A DNA stretch of 45,520 nucleotides, from NCBI GenBank assembly GCA_036274055.1, contig DASUGM010000032.1, positions 1-45,520 on the forward strand. Direction: 5' to 3'. The position numbers were made by a program, and so were the translations under genes. The notes beneath the pieces were generated by a model. It ran no database searches. It saw only the letters and a list, made by a program, of their open reading frames with translations, and had not been told where the DNA came from. The DNA is from DASUGM01 sp036274055. GTDB taxonomy: Bacteria > Acidobacteriota > Vicinamibacteria > Vicinamibacterales > SCN-69-37. This document shows positions 16,495 to 25,256 of the stretch, piece after piece (the stretch's first letter is position 1; each line of letters begins with the position of its first letter).

Positions 16495-17661
16495 ACCCTC
16501 CAGCGCGTCTCTGAGCGCCACGTCGCGAGGATCGCCCGTCAAAGTCGTTCCCATCTGACTGGTCACGTAGGCGTAGCCGATGCCCGTGCTCGGATCGGCG
16601 TAGCCCAGCGACCCGCCGGCCCCAGGGGATCCGAATGAGCTTGCGGCGCCGAACGGCCAGAAGCGACTCGGCTTCATGAACCCGAGCGAGAACTGGACTT
16701 CTCCCTTCAGGCACTCGTCGTAAAATCCGCGCGCTGGCGGAATCGCCGGCGCCGCCAGCAGCCGCAGCGTCTCAGCGCGGAGACCGAGCTCGCGGCCGCC
16801 GGTCGCGAAAACGCTGTAGGCGTGCGCAATGGCGCGTGCCGTGCCGACTGCGCCGCCGGACGGCACTTCGAAGTTGCGGGCGTAGATACGCTCCGCATCG
16901 TGAGGCAGTTGCGACCCTCGCATCGCGCGAACGATCTTCGACCGCGGGTTCATCGCCAGCAGCGTGAACCGAAATGGAAACCCGAACAGCATTTCGATCG
17001 CTCCAGGCCGGGCCATCGTGGCGAGTCGAACGTTCGCGATGTCCTCGGGTAACCTGAGATACACATCCAAACCAAGCGGCGACGCAATTTCGTCCTGAAA
17101 GAACTGTCCGAGGCTGCGATGCATCGGGTCGACGCGTCGCAGCAGTTCGCCTTCGTAGAACCCCAGCGTGATCGCGTGGTATGCGACGCGGGTGCCCGGC
17201 AGCCACGCTGGCTTCTGCCGCGCCAGCACGACGGCCAGACGATCGACGTCGGCGACAAGGTCACGACTGACCGGCACGTCGAGTTCGAACAATCCGGCCT
17301 GGTGCGCAAGCAGCTGTCGGACCGTGATTCGATCCTTGCCCTGCTGCGCAAACTCGGGCCAGTACGCGGCAACCCGTTCCTCGTAGTCGAGCCAGCCGCG
17401 CGAATGCGCGACCGCGAGCGTCATCGCCGCGAGGCCTTTGGTCGCCGAGTAGACGACGACCATCGTGTCGCGCTCCCACGGCGCGGCGGTTTCCTTGTTT
17501 CTCAGGCCGCCCCAGAGATCGACGACCTTCTGCCCGCGGTAATACGCACAGCAGGCGCCGCCCAGCTCGCGGCGGTGAGTGAAGTTCTCGATGAACGCGT
17601 CCCGCACCGCTTCGAAGCCGGGACTGACGTGTCCGTCGACGCGGGGCGCGATCCTCGTCAT
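16405..17661 (-). CDS. beta-lactamase-fold serine hydrolase, C-terminus run into cassette
   Basis: Serine hydrolase (418 aa as read) of the class C beta-lactamase/esterase EstB group. The nucleophile motif SxxK is in VVYSATKGLAAM, the YxN-equivalent Tyr is in TRVAYHAITLGFYEGELL, and a glycine-rich GAGGSLGYADP lies where HTG/KTG occurs. No signal peptide is present. The native sequence ends at about residue 389 (RDVALRDALE); the last 29 residues are encoded by the right inverted repeat and the flank of the RAYT cassette. Loss of a few terminal residues may or may not harm the fold. Confidence 0.88.
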   Translation of the reverse strand: MTRIAPRVDGHVSPGFEAVRDAFIENFTHRRELGGACCAYYRGQKVVDLWGGLRNKETAAPWERDTMVVVYSATKGLAAMTLAVAHSRGWLDYEERVAAYWPEFAQQGKDRITVRQLLAHQAGLFELDVPVSRDLVADVDRLAVVLARQKPAWLPGTRVAYHAITLGFYEGELLRRVDPMHRSLGQFFQDEIASPLGLDVYLRLPEDIANVRLATMARPGAIEMLFGFPFRFTLLAMNPRSKIVRAMRGSQLPHDAERIYARNFEVPSGGAVGTARAIAHAYSVFATGGRELGLRAETLRLLAAPAIPPARGFYDECLKGEVQFSLGFMKPSRFWPFGAASSFGSPGAGGSLGYADPSTGIGYAYVTSQMGTTLTGDPRDVALRDALEGGVKQGSDPVRRNHNAPNRQKSKNALSPAD

Positions 17662-17825
17662 GGCTGCCCTTTCTTCCGTCGCCGGCGATGGACCCGGCTA
17701 CTTCTCGGAAGGCAAAGGCCGTGCCTCGCTTGCGTCGTCCCATGGGCGCACCCGAGATCGGTTGACTCGCGGCGCGACCAGTCTTCATCCGAATTAGTTC
17801 ATGGTCTGGTCGTGATTTTCCCGGC

Positions 17826-18533
17826 CTACGAGTAGCGGTCGTTCACCCACGGCTCGGCACTGTTCGAGTAGCCGCGCACTTCCCAGAAACCGCGGCGATC
17901 GCGGGACAGGAATTCGATCCGGCGCACCCACTTCGTGCCCTTCCACGCGTAGAGCTTCGGCGTGATCACGCGCACCGGCCCGCCATGCTCGCGCGGCAGC
18001 GGCTTCCCTTCCCAGGTGTGCACGAGCAGCACGTCATCTTCGGTCGCGCGCGCGATCGGAAGATTCGTCGTGTACGGAATGTCCGTGCCCGGCTGCACGT
18101 CGTAGCCGGTGAAAAAGACAAACCGCGCTTCCTCATTCGGCACGACCAGTTCGGCGACGTCGCGCATCCGCACGCCGCGCCAGTGATTGTCGAACCGGCT
18201 CCACGTCGTCACGCAATGAAAATCACTGACGTCATCGGTCTGCGGCAACGCCATGAAGTCGGCCCATGACAACGTCATCGGGTTGTGCACCTCGCCGTCG
18301 ATCTCGAGGCGCCAGTCGGCGAGCGCGATATCAGGCACGTCGCCGAGATCGAGGACCGGCCAGTTCCTGACCACATGCTGGCCGATCGGCAATTGCGGCA
18401 TGCCGTCACGATTCGGCGGACCGCTGCCCTCAGGAGTGCGCCCGCGAACGTCGACGTTGACCGCGTCCGCATGGAGCTGCTTCTGGCGCGCGATGTAGGC
18501 GAGCCGTTTGGCGACGAGATCTTCGCGGGACAT
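17826..18533 (-). CDS. molybdopterin-dependent oxidoreductase, sulfite-oxidase fold
   Basis: Mo-cofactor enzyme of 235 aa of the sulfite oxidase/MsrP-like group. The proposed Mo ligand is Cys107 in SDFHCVTTWSRFDNHW. Other signatures are WRLEIDGEVHNPMTLSW, GYDVQPGTDIPYTTNLPI, PLPREHGGPVRVITPKLYAWKGTKWV and GFWEVRGYSNSAEPW. No Tat signal is seen, unlike MsrP, so it is probably cytoplasmic. The ATG at 18533 (MSREDLVAKR) lies 8 nt after the stop of a membrane protein gene, suggesting the two work together. The substrate is unknown. Confidence 0.9.
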   Translation of the reverse strand: MSREDLVAKRLAYIARQKQLHADAVNVDVRGRTPEGSGPPNRDGMPQLPIGQHVVRNWPVLDLGDVPDIALADWRLEIDGEVHNPMTLSWADFMALPQTDDVSDFHCVTTWSRFDNHWRGVRMRDVAELVVPNEEARFVFFTGYDVQPGTDIPYTTNLPIARATEDDVLLVHTWEGKPLPREHGGPVRVITPKLYAWKGTKWVRRIEFLSRDRRGFWEVRGYSNSAEPWVNDRYS

Positions 18534-18541
18534 GTCGAAGA

Positions 18542-19051
18542 CTACTTCGCGCGCCGCACGCCCCAGGCGATCGGCAGTCCGACGCAGACCATGTGAATCC
18601 ACACCTGCGGCCAGCTCATCGATCCCGGCCAGCGTGGCGCCGTGCCGAGATAGAAGCTGCGCACCCAGGACATCAGCGGCAGCGTGCCGTAGTTCATCGC
18701 GCAGAAGACGACGACGCCGTAGAGCGGGCCGACGAGCAGCAGCGGCGCAGTGCGGAGAAATGCGAGCCGGCGGCTGAGCGCGTAGAACACCAGCGTCGCG
18801 GTCAACGCGACAGTAAAGTGCATGAGCAATCCGATCGCGGCCATGCCGGCGCCGCCGGAGGTCGCGTGACTGCCCCACAGCGCGGAGGCGACGCCTTTGA
18901 GCACTTGATCGGGAGTACGGCCAGCGTTGATCCAGGACTGGACACAGGCTGCGGTGATGTCGAGCACGCCGCACAGCAACCAGCCGGACAGGATCGCCTG
19001 GCCGGTGCTGACGGATGATGGCGCGTGGAAGCGAACCGACGTGGCGGACAT
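18542..19051 (-). CDS. four-helix integral membrane protein, unknown
   Basis: Integral membrane protein of 169 aa with about four helices near 19-37, 70-92, 98-121 and 150-165 (SGWLLCGVLDITAACVQSW; MHFTVALTATLVFYAL; PLLLVGPLYGVVVFCAMNYG; VWIHMVCVGLPIAWGV). It contains several membrane-embedded His residues, but they are not spaced like the haem ligands of MsrQ. The gene is 8 nt upstream of the molybdoenzyme gene on the same strand, so it may be its partner, but no direct evidence of function is visible. Confidence 0.75.
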   Translation of the reverse strand: MSATSVRFHAPSSVSTGQAILSGWLLCGVLDITAACVQSWINAGRTPDQVLKGVASALWGSHATSGGAGMAAIGLLMHFTVALTATLVFYALSRRLAFLRTAPLLLVGPLYGVVVFCAMNYGTLPLMSWVRSFYLGTAPRWPGSMSWPQVWIHMVCVGLPIAWGVRRAK

Positions 19052-19085
19052 ATCCGCTACAGGTTACTTCGTCAGCGGCTTGATG

Positions 19086-19727
19086 CTACTGCGGCCGGGC
19101 CGGCACGGCTGGCAGGTTGCTGACCAACCGACGCATCTCGAGTAAATCGGCGAGCGATTGCGCACGGAGCAAGAGGCTCTCGCGTTCGAGCAGAGCCTGT
19201 TTTTCGAGCGGATCGAGATCCAGGCCTTGCGCGAGGGTGTGGACGAACTCAGCGTCCGGCATCGACAGCAGGGGCGCAGCTGACGCCTCGGCCCCGGACT
19301 CGCCCGGGTGCGCGCCGAGGCCGATGAACTCGGCGAGTCGAATCCGCACCGCGGTCAGCGCCGCGCGGCCGGCGATGTCGAGCGGCAGATCATGCAGCGG
19401 TTCGACCCTCGCGCGGCGGTAGGCACCGGCGTCGTCCTCGCTGACGATGCGGAAACGATCGAGGCCCTGGAGCACGACGTTGTAACGGCCGTCCTCGAGC
19501 TTGGCGGCGCTGGCGATCACACCGCTGCAGCCGATCGGATAGATCGACGGCCGGGCCTGGTACGCGGGCTCCCACCCGGGCTGCAGCAGGACCATGCCGA
19601 TCCGCCGATCGGCCTCGAGCGCATCGGCCACCATCGCCCGATAGCGCGGCTCGAAGATGTGCAGCGGCAGAGCGACGCCGGGAAACAGGACGACGTTCGG
19701 CAGCGGGAAGAGAGGAAGGAAGGCCAT
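19086..19727 (-). CDS. Lon N-terminal (LAN) domain protein
   Basis: Stand-alone Lon substrate-binding domain protein of 213 aa. FLPLFPLPNVVLFPGVALPLHIFEPRYR and GCSGVIASAAKLEDGRYNVVLQGLDRFRI are the LAN hallmarks. The ATPase and protease domains of Lon are absent, as is usual for this family, whose exact role is unknown. The C-terminal helices (about 160-205) complete the domain. No signal peptide. It is divergent from the small secreted gene at 19855. Confidence 0.92.
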   Translation of the reverse strand: MAFLPLFPLPNVVLFPGVALPLHIFEPRYRAMVADALEADRRIGMVLLQPGWEPAYQARPSIYPIGCSGVIASAAKLEDGRYNVVLQGLDRFRIVSEDDAGAYRRARVEPLHDLPLDIAGRAALTAVRIRLAEFIGLGAHPGESGAEASAAPLLSMPDAEFVHTLAQGLDLDPLEKQALLERESLLLRAQSLADLLEMRRLVSNLPAVPARPQ

Positions 19728-19841
19728 GGTCTAGCTGCCTGACAGCTTATGGCCTTTCGTCCTTCGCGATCTGCGCGCTTCGCGCTTGTCACACAAGCGC
19801 TTCACCATGACCGGCGCATTTCAGTCATCTCGAAAGAGCGC

Positions 19842-19847
19842 TAGACT
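19842..19847 (+). promoter_or_regulatory. -10-like TAGACT, 7 nt before ATG
   Basis: TAGACT stands 7 nt before the ATG at 19855 with no ribosome site between, suggesting a leaderless transcript. Confidence 0.55.
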
Positions 19848-19854
19848 CTCCGCG

Positions 19855-20334
19855 ATGACGCGTGCCGTTCTGATCGCTCTGATTTGCGCACTGGCAGCAA
19901 CCGTCGCGTTCGCGCAGCAGAGATCCATGCCTCCGCCGCCGTCGATGGTGATGCCGCCGGTGTGGGCCGGGAGCGTCCAGATGCCGGACGGCCGGACGTT
20001 CGTCACCGACGGCGGCCTCGCGGTTGACGTCGCTGTCACGAAGCCGGAGCCGATGCCGTCGGCGTCGCTGCCGGCCGAAACCGGCAAAGTCTTCGAGAGC
20101 CATCTGAAGGCGAGCCACACCGACGAGATCGATCTCGCCGATCTCAAGCCCGGCGAGCACAAGAACACGTTCGTCGGACCGCGCGGCATCGGCGTGAGCG
20201 GCAACTACGTCAACTACCTGCGCAAGGCGATCCCGAAGAGCCGGCTGCGTTTCAGGAGCGACAAAGATCCCATCGTCATCGTCCTGGACGGTCGCGCGGT
20301 TGGGCTATTGATGCCGCTGGCGATGGCGCGCTGA
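19855..20334 (+). CDS. small secreted protein, paralogue 1
   Basis: Exported protein of 159 aa with a signal peptide at 1-20 (MTRAVLIALICALAATVAFA), unrecognised. It shares a clear core with the gene at 28250: PPVW, MPDGRTFV(T/S)DG, LAVD, ADEI-like TDEIDL, TFVGPRGIGVSGNYVNYLR, SRLRF, DP-IV-LDG-AVGLLM. No Cys pair or known catalytic motif is present. The ATG at 19855 is chosen over the upstream start because TAGACT lies 7 nt before it, exactly as in the paralogue. Confidence 0.75.
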   Translation: MTRAVLIALICALAATVAFAQQRSMPPPPSMVMPPVWAGSVQMPDGRTFVTDGGLAVDVAVTKPEPMPSASLPAETGKVFESHLKASHTDEIDLADLKPGEHKNTFVGPRGIGVSGNYVNYLRKAIPKSRLRFRSDKDPIVIVLDGRAVGLLMPLAMAR

Positions 20335-20381
20335 GCTCTTGAGAAAGCCCTGCGAGATATGTTCTGCAAAAAGACCTCATA

Positions 20382-20524
20382 TTCGGATGGAGGGCATCGA
20401 GAGCACTGAGCGCTGACAGGCTCTCCATGAGCTCTACCTGGTGATGGTTCTTCTCTCGGACCGCATCTCGTGATGTTTTCCAAGGAGGTAGGTTTTCTTC
20501 ACGTCCTTCATGTTGAAGGCTCTT
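20382..20524. repeat. diverged relic of hairpin element a
   Basis: A 17-nt string at 20382-20398 equals the reverse complement of 1484-1500, and catgttgaaggctctt at 20509-20524 equals 1574-1589 in direct orientation. No long intact arms are left. It fills most of the 250-nt gap between the stop at 20334 and the start at 20585; nothing else is seen there. Confidence 0.55.
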
Positions 20525-20584
20525 TTCATTCCCGTCGACTCGGCGGCGACAACTGTTATCTTTGCTGTCAACAAGGAGCTAACC

Positions 20585-21445
20585 ATGTGCGACCAGGATC
20601 ATTTCGACGATGACAAGAGAGAGTTCGAAGCGCTGGGCCTGGTGACGCGCCGACAGTTCGGCGTCCTCGTCGCCGCTGGAGTCTCGCTGGCGCTGCCGGT
20701 GGCGGCGAATGCCCAGGCTGTGACCGAGTCCGACGTCAACGTCAAGACGCCAGACGGCACCTGCGACGCGTATTTCGTGCACCCGGCCGGCGCGGTCGCC
20801 GGCGTGGTGATCTGGCCGGACATCTTCGGTCTGCGGCCGGCGTTCCGGCAGATGGGCAAGCGCCTTGCCCAGTCCGGCTACTCGGTGCTGGTGGTCAATC
20901 CGTTCTATCGCACGAAGAAAGCACCGACGGCAGCCAACGGCGCGGCGACGCCAATCGCCGAGGTGCGCCCGCTCGCGTCGGCGCTCAACGAGACCACGAA
21001 CATGACCGACGCCAAGGCGTTCATTGCCTGGCTCGATCAACAACCGTCGGTGTCGAAGACGCGAAAGATCGGCACGCAGGGCTACTGCTTCGCCGGGCCG
21101 ATGGCGTTCCGCACCGCCGCGGCTGTGCCCGAGCGCGTCGGCGCGGTCGCGTCGTTCCACGGCGGCGGTCTCGTCACGACGGGGCCGAATAGCCCGCATC
21201 TGCAGGCCGCGGCGACGAAGGCGCAGTTTCTCGTCGCCATCGCCGCCAACGACGATCAGCGGTCGCCGAACGAAAAAACGACGCTCAAGGACACGTTCGC
21301 GAAAGCGAACCTGCCCGCGGAGATCGAAGTCTACGAAGGCGCCGCCCACGGCTGGTGTCCGCCCGACTCCGGCGTCTACAACGAGCCGCAGGCGGAGAAA
21401 GCGTGGGCGCGGTTGCTCGCGCTGTACGGGAAGGCGCTGGCGTAA
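20585..21445 (+). CDS. dienelactone hydrolase-family protein, Tat-exported
   Basis: Alpha/beta hydrolase of 286 aa. The N-terminus has a twin-arginine motif (VTRRQFGVLVAAGVSLALP), so export in folded form is likely. The catalytic triad of dienelactone hydrolase is seen as Cys in GTQGYCFAGP, Asp in AIAANDDQR and His in EGAAHGWCP. The substrate is probably a lactone or ester, but this is not fixed by sequence. ATG 20585 follows an AAGGAG site, and TATCTT upstream is a candidate -10. It precedes the pilus operon on the same strand, 118 nt away, with its own promoter likely. Confidence 0.9.
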   Translation: MCDQDHFDDDKREFEALGLVTRRQFGVLVAAGVSLALPVAANAQAVTESDVNVKTPDGTCDAYFVHPAGAVAGVVIWPDIFGLRPAFRQMGKRLAQSGYSVLVVNPFYRTKKAPTAANGAATPIAEVRPLASALNETTNMTDAKAFIAWLDQQPSVSKTRKIGTQGYCFAGPMAFRTAAAVPERVGAVASFHGGGLVTTGPNSPHLQAAATKAQFLVAIAANDDQRSPNEKTTLKDTFAKANLPAEIEVYEGAAHGWCPPDSGVYNEPQAEKAWARLLALYGKALA

Positions 21446-21550
21446 CCCCGGCGCAGGCGTCGACAGTCACCGACCTTCCACGGTCAGTAAAACTACGGAA
21501 AGCGGTGGCGGAAACTACCGAGCCGCGCCGCGCTCGCCTCGTCTTGCTGC

Positions 21551-21556
21551 TAGACT
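21551..21556 (+). promoter_or_regulatory. -10-like TAGACT before pilus operon
   Basis: TAGACT, 7 nt before the ATG at 21564, with no ribosome site; predicted leaderless promoter of the chaperone-usher operon. Confidence 0.55.
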
Positions 21557-21563
21557 CCGTGGC

Positions 21564-22088
21564 ATGAAGCGCGTCCCTGTCGTTGTTTTTGCCCTCTTAC
21601 TCGGTCTGGTCACCGGCGGCCTCTTGATCTGGAGCACGCCTGGCGTCTCGGCACAAGGCCAGTCGAGCGCCAACATGCTCGTCGTCGCCGCGGTGACGAG
21701 GAAGTGCATCGTCACGACCGAACCGATGGACTTCGGCCAGTACGACCCGGTGCAGGTCCATGCGACCGCGCCGCTCGACGGCCAGTCCCGCATCACGGTG
21801 GCGTGCACCAAGGGCGCCGTCGTCCAGATCGGCATCGACGACGGCACCAGCGGCACGCCGGGGACTCGCCGGATGACCGGCGGCGCGAGCGCGGTCCTGA
21901 CCTACGACCTCTTCCAGGACGCCGGCCGCACTATCCGCTGGGGCAACACCACCACCGATGGCATGGACGGCGGCGTCGCGCCCTCTCGCGATCCGAGACC
22001 GTTCACGGTCTACGGGCGCGTGGCGGGTGGGCAGGACGTCGCGGAAGGCGCCTACCAGGACACGGTCGTCGTCACCGTCAACTTCTGA
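21564..22088 (+). CDS. spore coat U domain major pilin-like subunit
   Basis: Exported structural subunit of 174 aa with a signal peptide at 1-31 and a spore-coat-U (SCPU/CsuA-B) domain. Signs are the strand VTRKCIVTTEPMDFGQYDP with the first conserved Cys, ITVACTKGAVVQIGIDDG with the second, the middle RRMTGGASAVLTYDLFQDAGRTIRWGN, and the terminal VVVTVNF donor-type strand. The two Cys form the typical disulfide. It is the first gene of the chaperone-usher operon, so it is probably the main pilus subunit. It is followed 7 nt later by the chaperone. Confidence 0.9.
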   Translation: MKRVPVVVFALLLGLVTGGLLIWSTPGVSAQGQSSANMLVVAAVTRKCIVTTEPMDFGQYDPVQVHATAPLDGQSRITVACTKGAVVQIGIDDGTSGTPGTRRMTGGASAVLTYDLFQDAGRTIRWGNTTTDGMDGGVAPSRDPRPFTVYGRVAGGQDVAEGAYQDTVVVTVNF

Positions 22089-22095
22089 GGCTGTC

Positions 22096-22860
22096 ATGAC
22101 GACCATGTCACGCGTCGGCGGCGTATTGTCCATGGCGGTTGCGATCGCGATCTGCGCGACGGCGGCCGTCGAGACCCAGACCACGTTTTCGATCGACCCG
22201 TTGATGGTGGAGCTCGACGCCGCCAACCGCAACGCGGTGATGACGATCACGAACACGTCCTCAAAGGAAATGCGGTTTGAGATCAAGGCGTTCGCGTGGG
22301 ATCAGGAACCGGATGGCGCAATGAAGCTTACGCCGACCACGGACGTCGTCATCTTCCCGCCGCTCGTGACGCTGAAACCGAAGTCAATCCAGCGCCTGCG
22401 CATCGGCACGGACGTCCCGCAGGGCGCGGTCGAGAAGTCGTACCGACTGATGATCGAGGAACTGCCGAGCGCCGCGGCGCCGGCGGCGGGCACCAGGGTC
22501 GCGGTGCGGACGCGCATCGGCGTGCCGGTGTTCCTCGCGCCGACCAAGTCCGTACGAAGCGGGCGGATCGATCAGACCACGGTGAGCAAGGGCGTGGTCA
22601 CCGTCCCGATGACCAACACCGGCAGCATCCATGCGATGGTCGACGAAGTGTCGGTGCGCGGGATGTCGGCGCCCGACTCGCCGGTGTTCGAAGAAGCTCT
22701 CAAAGGCTGGTACGTCCTGGCGGGAAAGACCCGGACGTGGACCTACACCATGAAGCCAGCACAGTGCCGCGCGGTGAAGTTCCTCGAGATCGAAGCGTCC
22801 GCGCACGACAAGGTACTGACGCAGCGGGTCGAGCTGCCGGCGAGTGCTTGCGTGCGGTAG
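22096..22860 (+). CDS. PapD-like fimbrial chaperone
   Basis: Periplasmic chaperone of 254 aa for the pilin subunits, with a signal peptide at 1-28. The N-terminal domain shows FSIDPLMVELDAANRNAVMTITNTS, and RYR-type chaperone features appear in SYRLMIEELP. The second domain is VPVFLAP ... VVTVPMTNTGSIHAMV. It donates a strand to each subunit and delivers it to the usher. It belongs to the archaic Csu/sigma-fimbria group by its neighbours. ATG 22096 is 7 nt from the pilin gene; the usher GTG is 2 nt after its stop. Confidence 0.9.
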   Translation: MTTMSRVGGVLSMAVAIAICATAAVETQTTFSIDPLMVELDAANRNAVMTITNTSSKEMRFEIKAFAWDQEPDGAMKLTPTTDVVIFPPLVTLKPKSIQRLRIGTDVPQGAVEKSYRLMIEELPSAAAPAAGTRVAVRTRIGVPVFLAPTKSVRSGRIDQTTVSKGVVTVPMTNTGSIHAMVDEVSVRGMSAPDSPVFEEALKGWYVLAGKTRTWTYTMKPAQCRAVKFLEIEASAHDKVLTQRVELPASACVR

Positions 22861-22862
22861 CG

Positions 22863-25256
22863 GTGGCTGGTCGCTTCGGGCTGGCGGTTCTCCTCGCCAT
22901 CGTCCCGTCGATCGCGGCCGCGCAACAGCAGCCGCCACCGGGCTACCAGCGGTCGTTCTGGTCGCTGGTCGTGAATGACGTCCCGAAGGGCGACACCGAC
23001 GCCCTGCTTCACGGCGAAGACGTCTGGCTCCCGGTCGCGACGCTCGAGAAGGCCGGACTCAGCGGCTTCGCCGGGCAACGCGACACGCTGATGGGCCGCG
23101 AGCACGTGCTGCTCGGTTCGCTGGCACCTGACATCACGACACGGCTCGACATCACCCAGACGGTGATGTACCTCTCCGCCGATCCGAAATTCTTCCAGGA
23201 AACGCGCGTCGTCCTTCAGTTCGATCGTCCCCAGGGACTGGTGCAGTCGAGAAACGCCAGCATCTATCTGAACTACAGCGCCACCTGGGATCAATCGAAT
23301 GGAACCACGGGATTTGGCGACACCGGCCTGTCCTTGTTCGGCAACACGTCGATCGGGAGCGACTTCAACGTCACCGCGGACGGCACGTTCGTGCGCGGTC
23401 TGTCCACGCTGACGGTGGACCGGGCCGCGGCGCGGCAGCGGTTGCAAATTGGCGACACCATTCCACGCTCGACGCCGCTCGGTTCGTCACCGATTCTGGC
23501 GGGCGTGTCGTTCGGCCGCGATTACTCGCTCGACCCGTACTACTACCACTACCCGACGCCGACGTTTCGCGGCACCGTCCGCGCGACGTCCGACGTCGAG
23601 GTCTACGTCAACAACGTGCTGGTCCGACGTCTACAGATCGCTCCCGGCCCGTATCGGCTCGATCGCCTGCCGCTCACCTCGGGCCGCGGCGATGTGCGCA
23701 TCGTCCTGCGCGATCCGCTCGGCCGGCGGACCGACATCGACGCCGGCGTGTATCTCGCGACCGGCCTGTTGCCGAAGGGCGAGCAGGACTATGAATACGT
23801 GGCCGGCGTGATTCGCGACGACTCCAGCGGCACGCCGGAGTACGGCGATCTGGGCGGCATCGCGACGCATCGTGTTGGCGTGACCGATTGGTTCACCCTG
23901 GGCGTGACCGCGGAAGGCGCGAAGAACGTCGTCGCCGGCGGCCCAAACGTCAGCCTGCGCCTGGCGCGCCTCGGCGAATTCGAAGTGCACACGTCAGTCA
24001 GCCGATTCTCAAACGAGATCAGCCCGACTGACCTTCAGGGCAAAGCGGTCACGACCAGCGGCCTCGCGGCGTACGGGATTTACAACTACATCAGCCGCTG
24101 GCTGAGCGTCAGCGCGCTCGCGCAGTACTACGACGACGGCTACGCCAACATCTGGCAGCTGCCGGGCGACGTTGACACGCCGGAGTTCTACCAGGCCTCG
24201 GCGGCCGTCCCGCTGTTCAGGACCAGCAGCCTCACCTACACCTACGAGACCAAGCGATCGCCGGCAGGAAACTTCGGCTACGTTTTGCCGGACGGATCGT
24301 ACGATCCATCGCTCGTGCCGAGTGTCGGCCATTCGCTGCGGCTGACCGGCCGCGTGCTTCCCCGCACGCAGTTGAGTGTTGACGTGACCCGCACGACCGT
24401 TCGCGGCGAGAAGATCTGGAGCGGCCTTGCCGGTCTCAACGTCGCCATCGGCCGCACGGCGACGGCGAGCGCCACCTACACCAGCTTCGACGGTTCGGAC
24501 GCGAGCTACCTCGACCTCAGCAAGCCCTTGCCGATCGGCCGAGGCGTCGGCTTCCGGCTCTCCGGCTCGGATGCGGAAAGCGGATCGGGGTTTGGCGAGG
24601 TCTCGGTGAACACCGCCTACAACCAGATGCGCGCCAGTTACGAGGTCGCCGAGGACGGCGAACGTAAAAACACCTCGGCCACGCTGGCCGGCGGCGTGAT
24701 CTTCGCGGGCCGCGGGCTGTTCTTCACGCGGCCGCTCGACACGAGCGCCGCGGTGGTCGAAGTCACGGGCCTCCGCCGCGTCCGGATCATGGCCGACAAC
24801 GTCGAGGTCGCCCGCACCGGCCGCGGCGGACGCGCGCTGGTGCCGCGCCTGCTGCCGTATCTGGCGAACCGGATCAGCTTCAACGAAACCGACATCCCGT
24901 TCGATTACACGATCCCCGTGTCGTTCCAGCTGATCGCGCCGCCCTATCGGGGCGCCGCGTTCGTGAAGTTCGCGACCGCCAGGATCCAGGGCCGCACCGG
25001 ATCGGTGCGCATGACGATCGATGGCCGCGAAGTGACGCCCGGCTACGGCACGATCGTGGTCACGCTGCCGGACGGACCGGTGGAATCGCCGCTGAACGCG
25101 GAGGGCGAGTTCTTTCTGGACCTGCCGGATGGCCATCACCGCGCGACGGTCACGTTCCAGGATCGTTCGTGTATGGTGGAGTTCGACGCCACGGCTCGGA
25201 AGGGCGAGCTGATGCAACGATTGGGGGTGCTGCGGTGCACGGCGTCAGGATCATGA
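22863..25256 (+). CDS. fimbrial outer-membrane usher
   Basis: Outer-membrane usher of 797 aa that binds chaperone-subunit complexes and secretes and assembles the pilus. A signal peptide (MAGRFGLAVLLAIVPSIAAAQ) precedes the N-terminal domain FWSLVVNDVPKGDTDALL. The barrel and plug follow (about 140-650), with LVRRLQIAPGPYRLDRLPL and VRIVLRDPLGRRTDIDAG. A C-terminal domain ends with MVEFDATARKGELMQRLGVLRC. The GTG at 22863 is chosen for the signal peptide, 2 nt after the chaperone stop. Its stop overlaps the next ATG (ATGA). Confidence 0.92.
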   Translation: MAGRFGLAVLLAIVPSIAAAQQQPPPGYQRSFWSLVVNDVPKGDTDALLHGEDVWLPVATLEKAGLSGFAGQRDTLMGREHVLLGSLAPDITTRLDITQTVMYLSADPKFFQETRVVLQFDRPQGLVQSRNASIYLNYSATWDQSNGTTGFGDTGLSLFGNTSIGSDFNVTADGTFVRGLSTLTVDRAAARQRLQIGDTIPRSTPLGSSPILAGVSFGRDYSLDPYYYHYPTPTFRGTVRATSDVEVYVNNVLVRRLQIAPGPYRLDRLPLTSGRGDVRIVLRDPLGRRTDIDAGVYLATGLLPKGEQDYEYVAGVIRDDSSGTPEYGDLGGIATHRVGVTDWFTLGVTAEGAKNVVAGGPNVSLRLARLGEFEVHTSVSRFSNEISPTDLQGKAVTTSGLAAYGIYNYISRWLSVSALAQYYDDGYANIWQLPGDVDTPEFYQASAAVPLFRTSSLTYTYETKRSPAGNFGYVLPDGSYDPSLVPSVGHSLRLTGRVLPRTQLSVDVTRTTVRGEKIWSGLAGLNVAIGRTATASATYTSFDGSDASYLDLSKPLPIGRGVGFRLSGSDAESGSGFGEVSVNTAYNQMRASYEVAEDGERKNTSATLAGGVIFAGRGLFFTRPLDTSAAVVEVTGLRRVRIMADNVEVARTGRGGRALVPRLLPYLANRISFNETDIPFDYTIPVSFQLIAPPYRGAAFVKFATARIQGRTGSVRMTIDGREVTPGYGTIVVTLPDGPVESPLNAEGEFFLDLPDGHHRATVTFQDRSCMVEFDATARKGELMQRLGVLRCTASGS

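Noticed and set aside
24009..25217. 402-aa open frame antisense to the usher
   Set aside because: Same kind of shadow: no start signal, no recognisable motif, and the usher on the other strand has clear family features.
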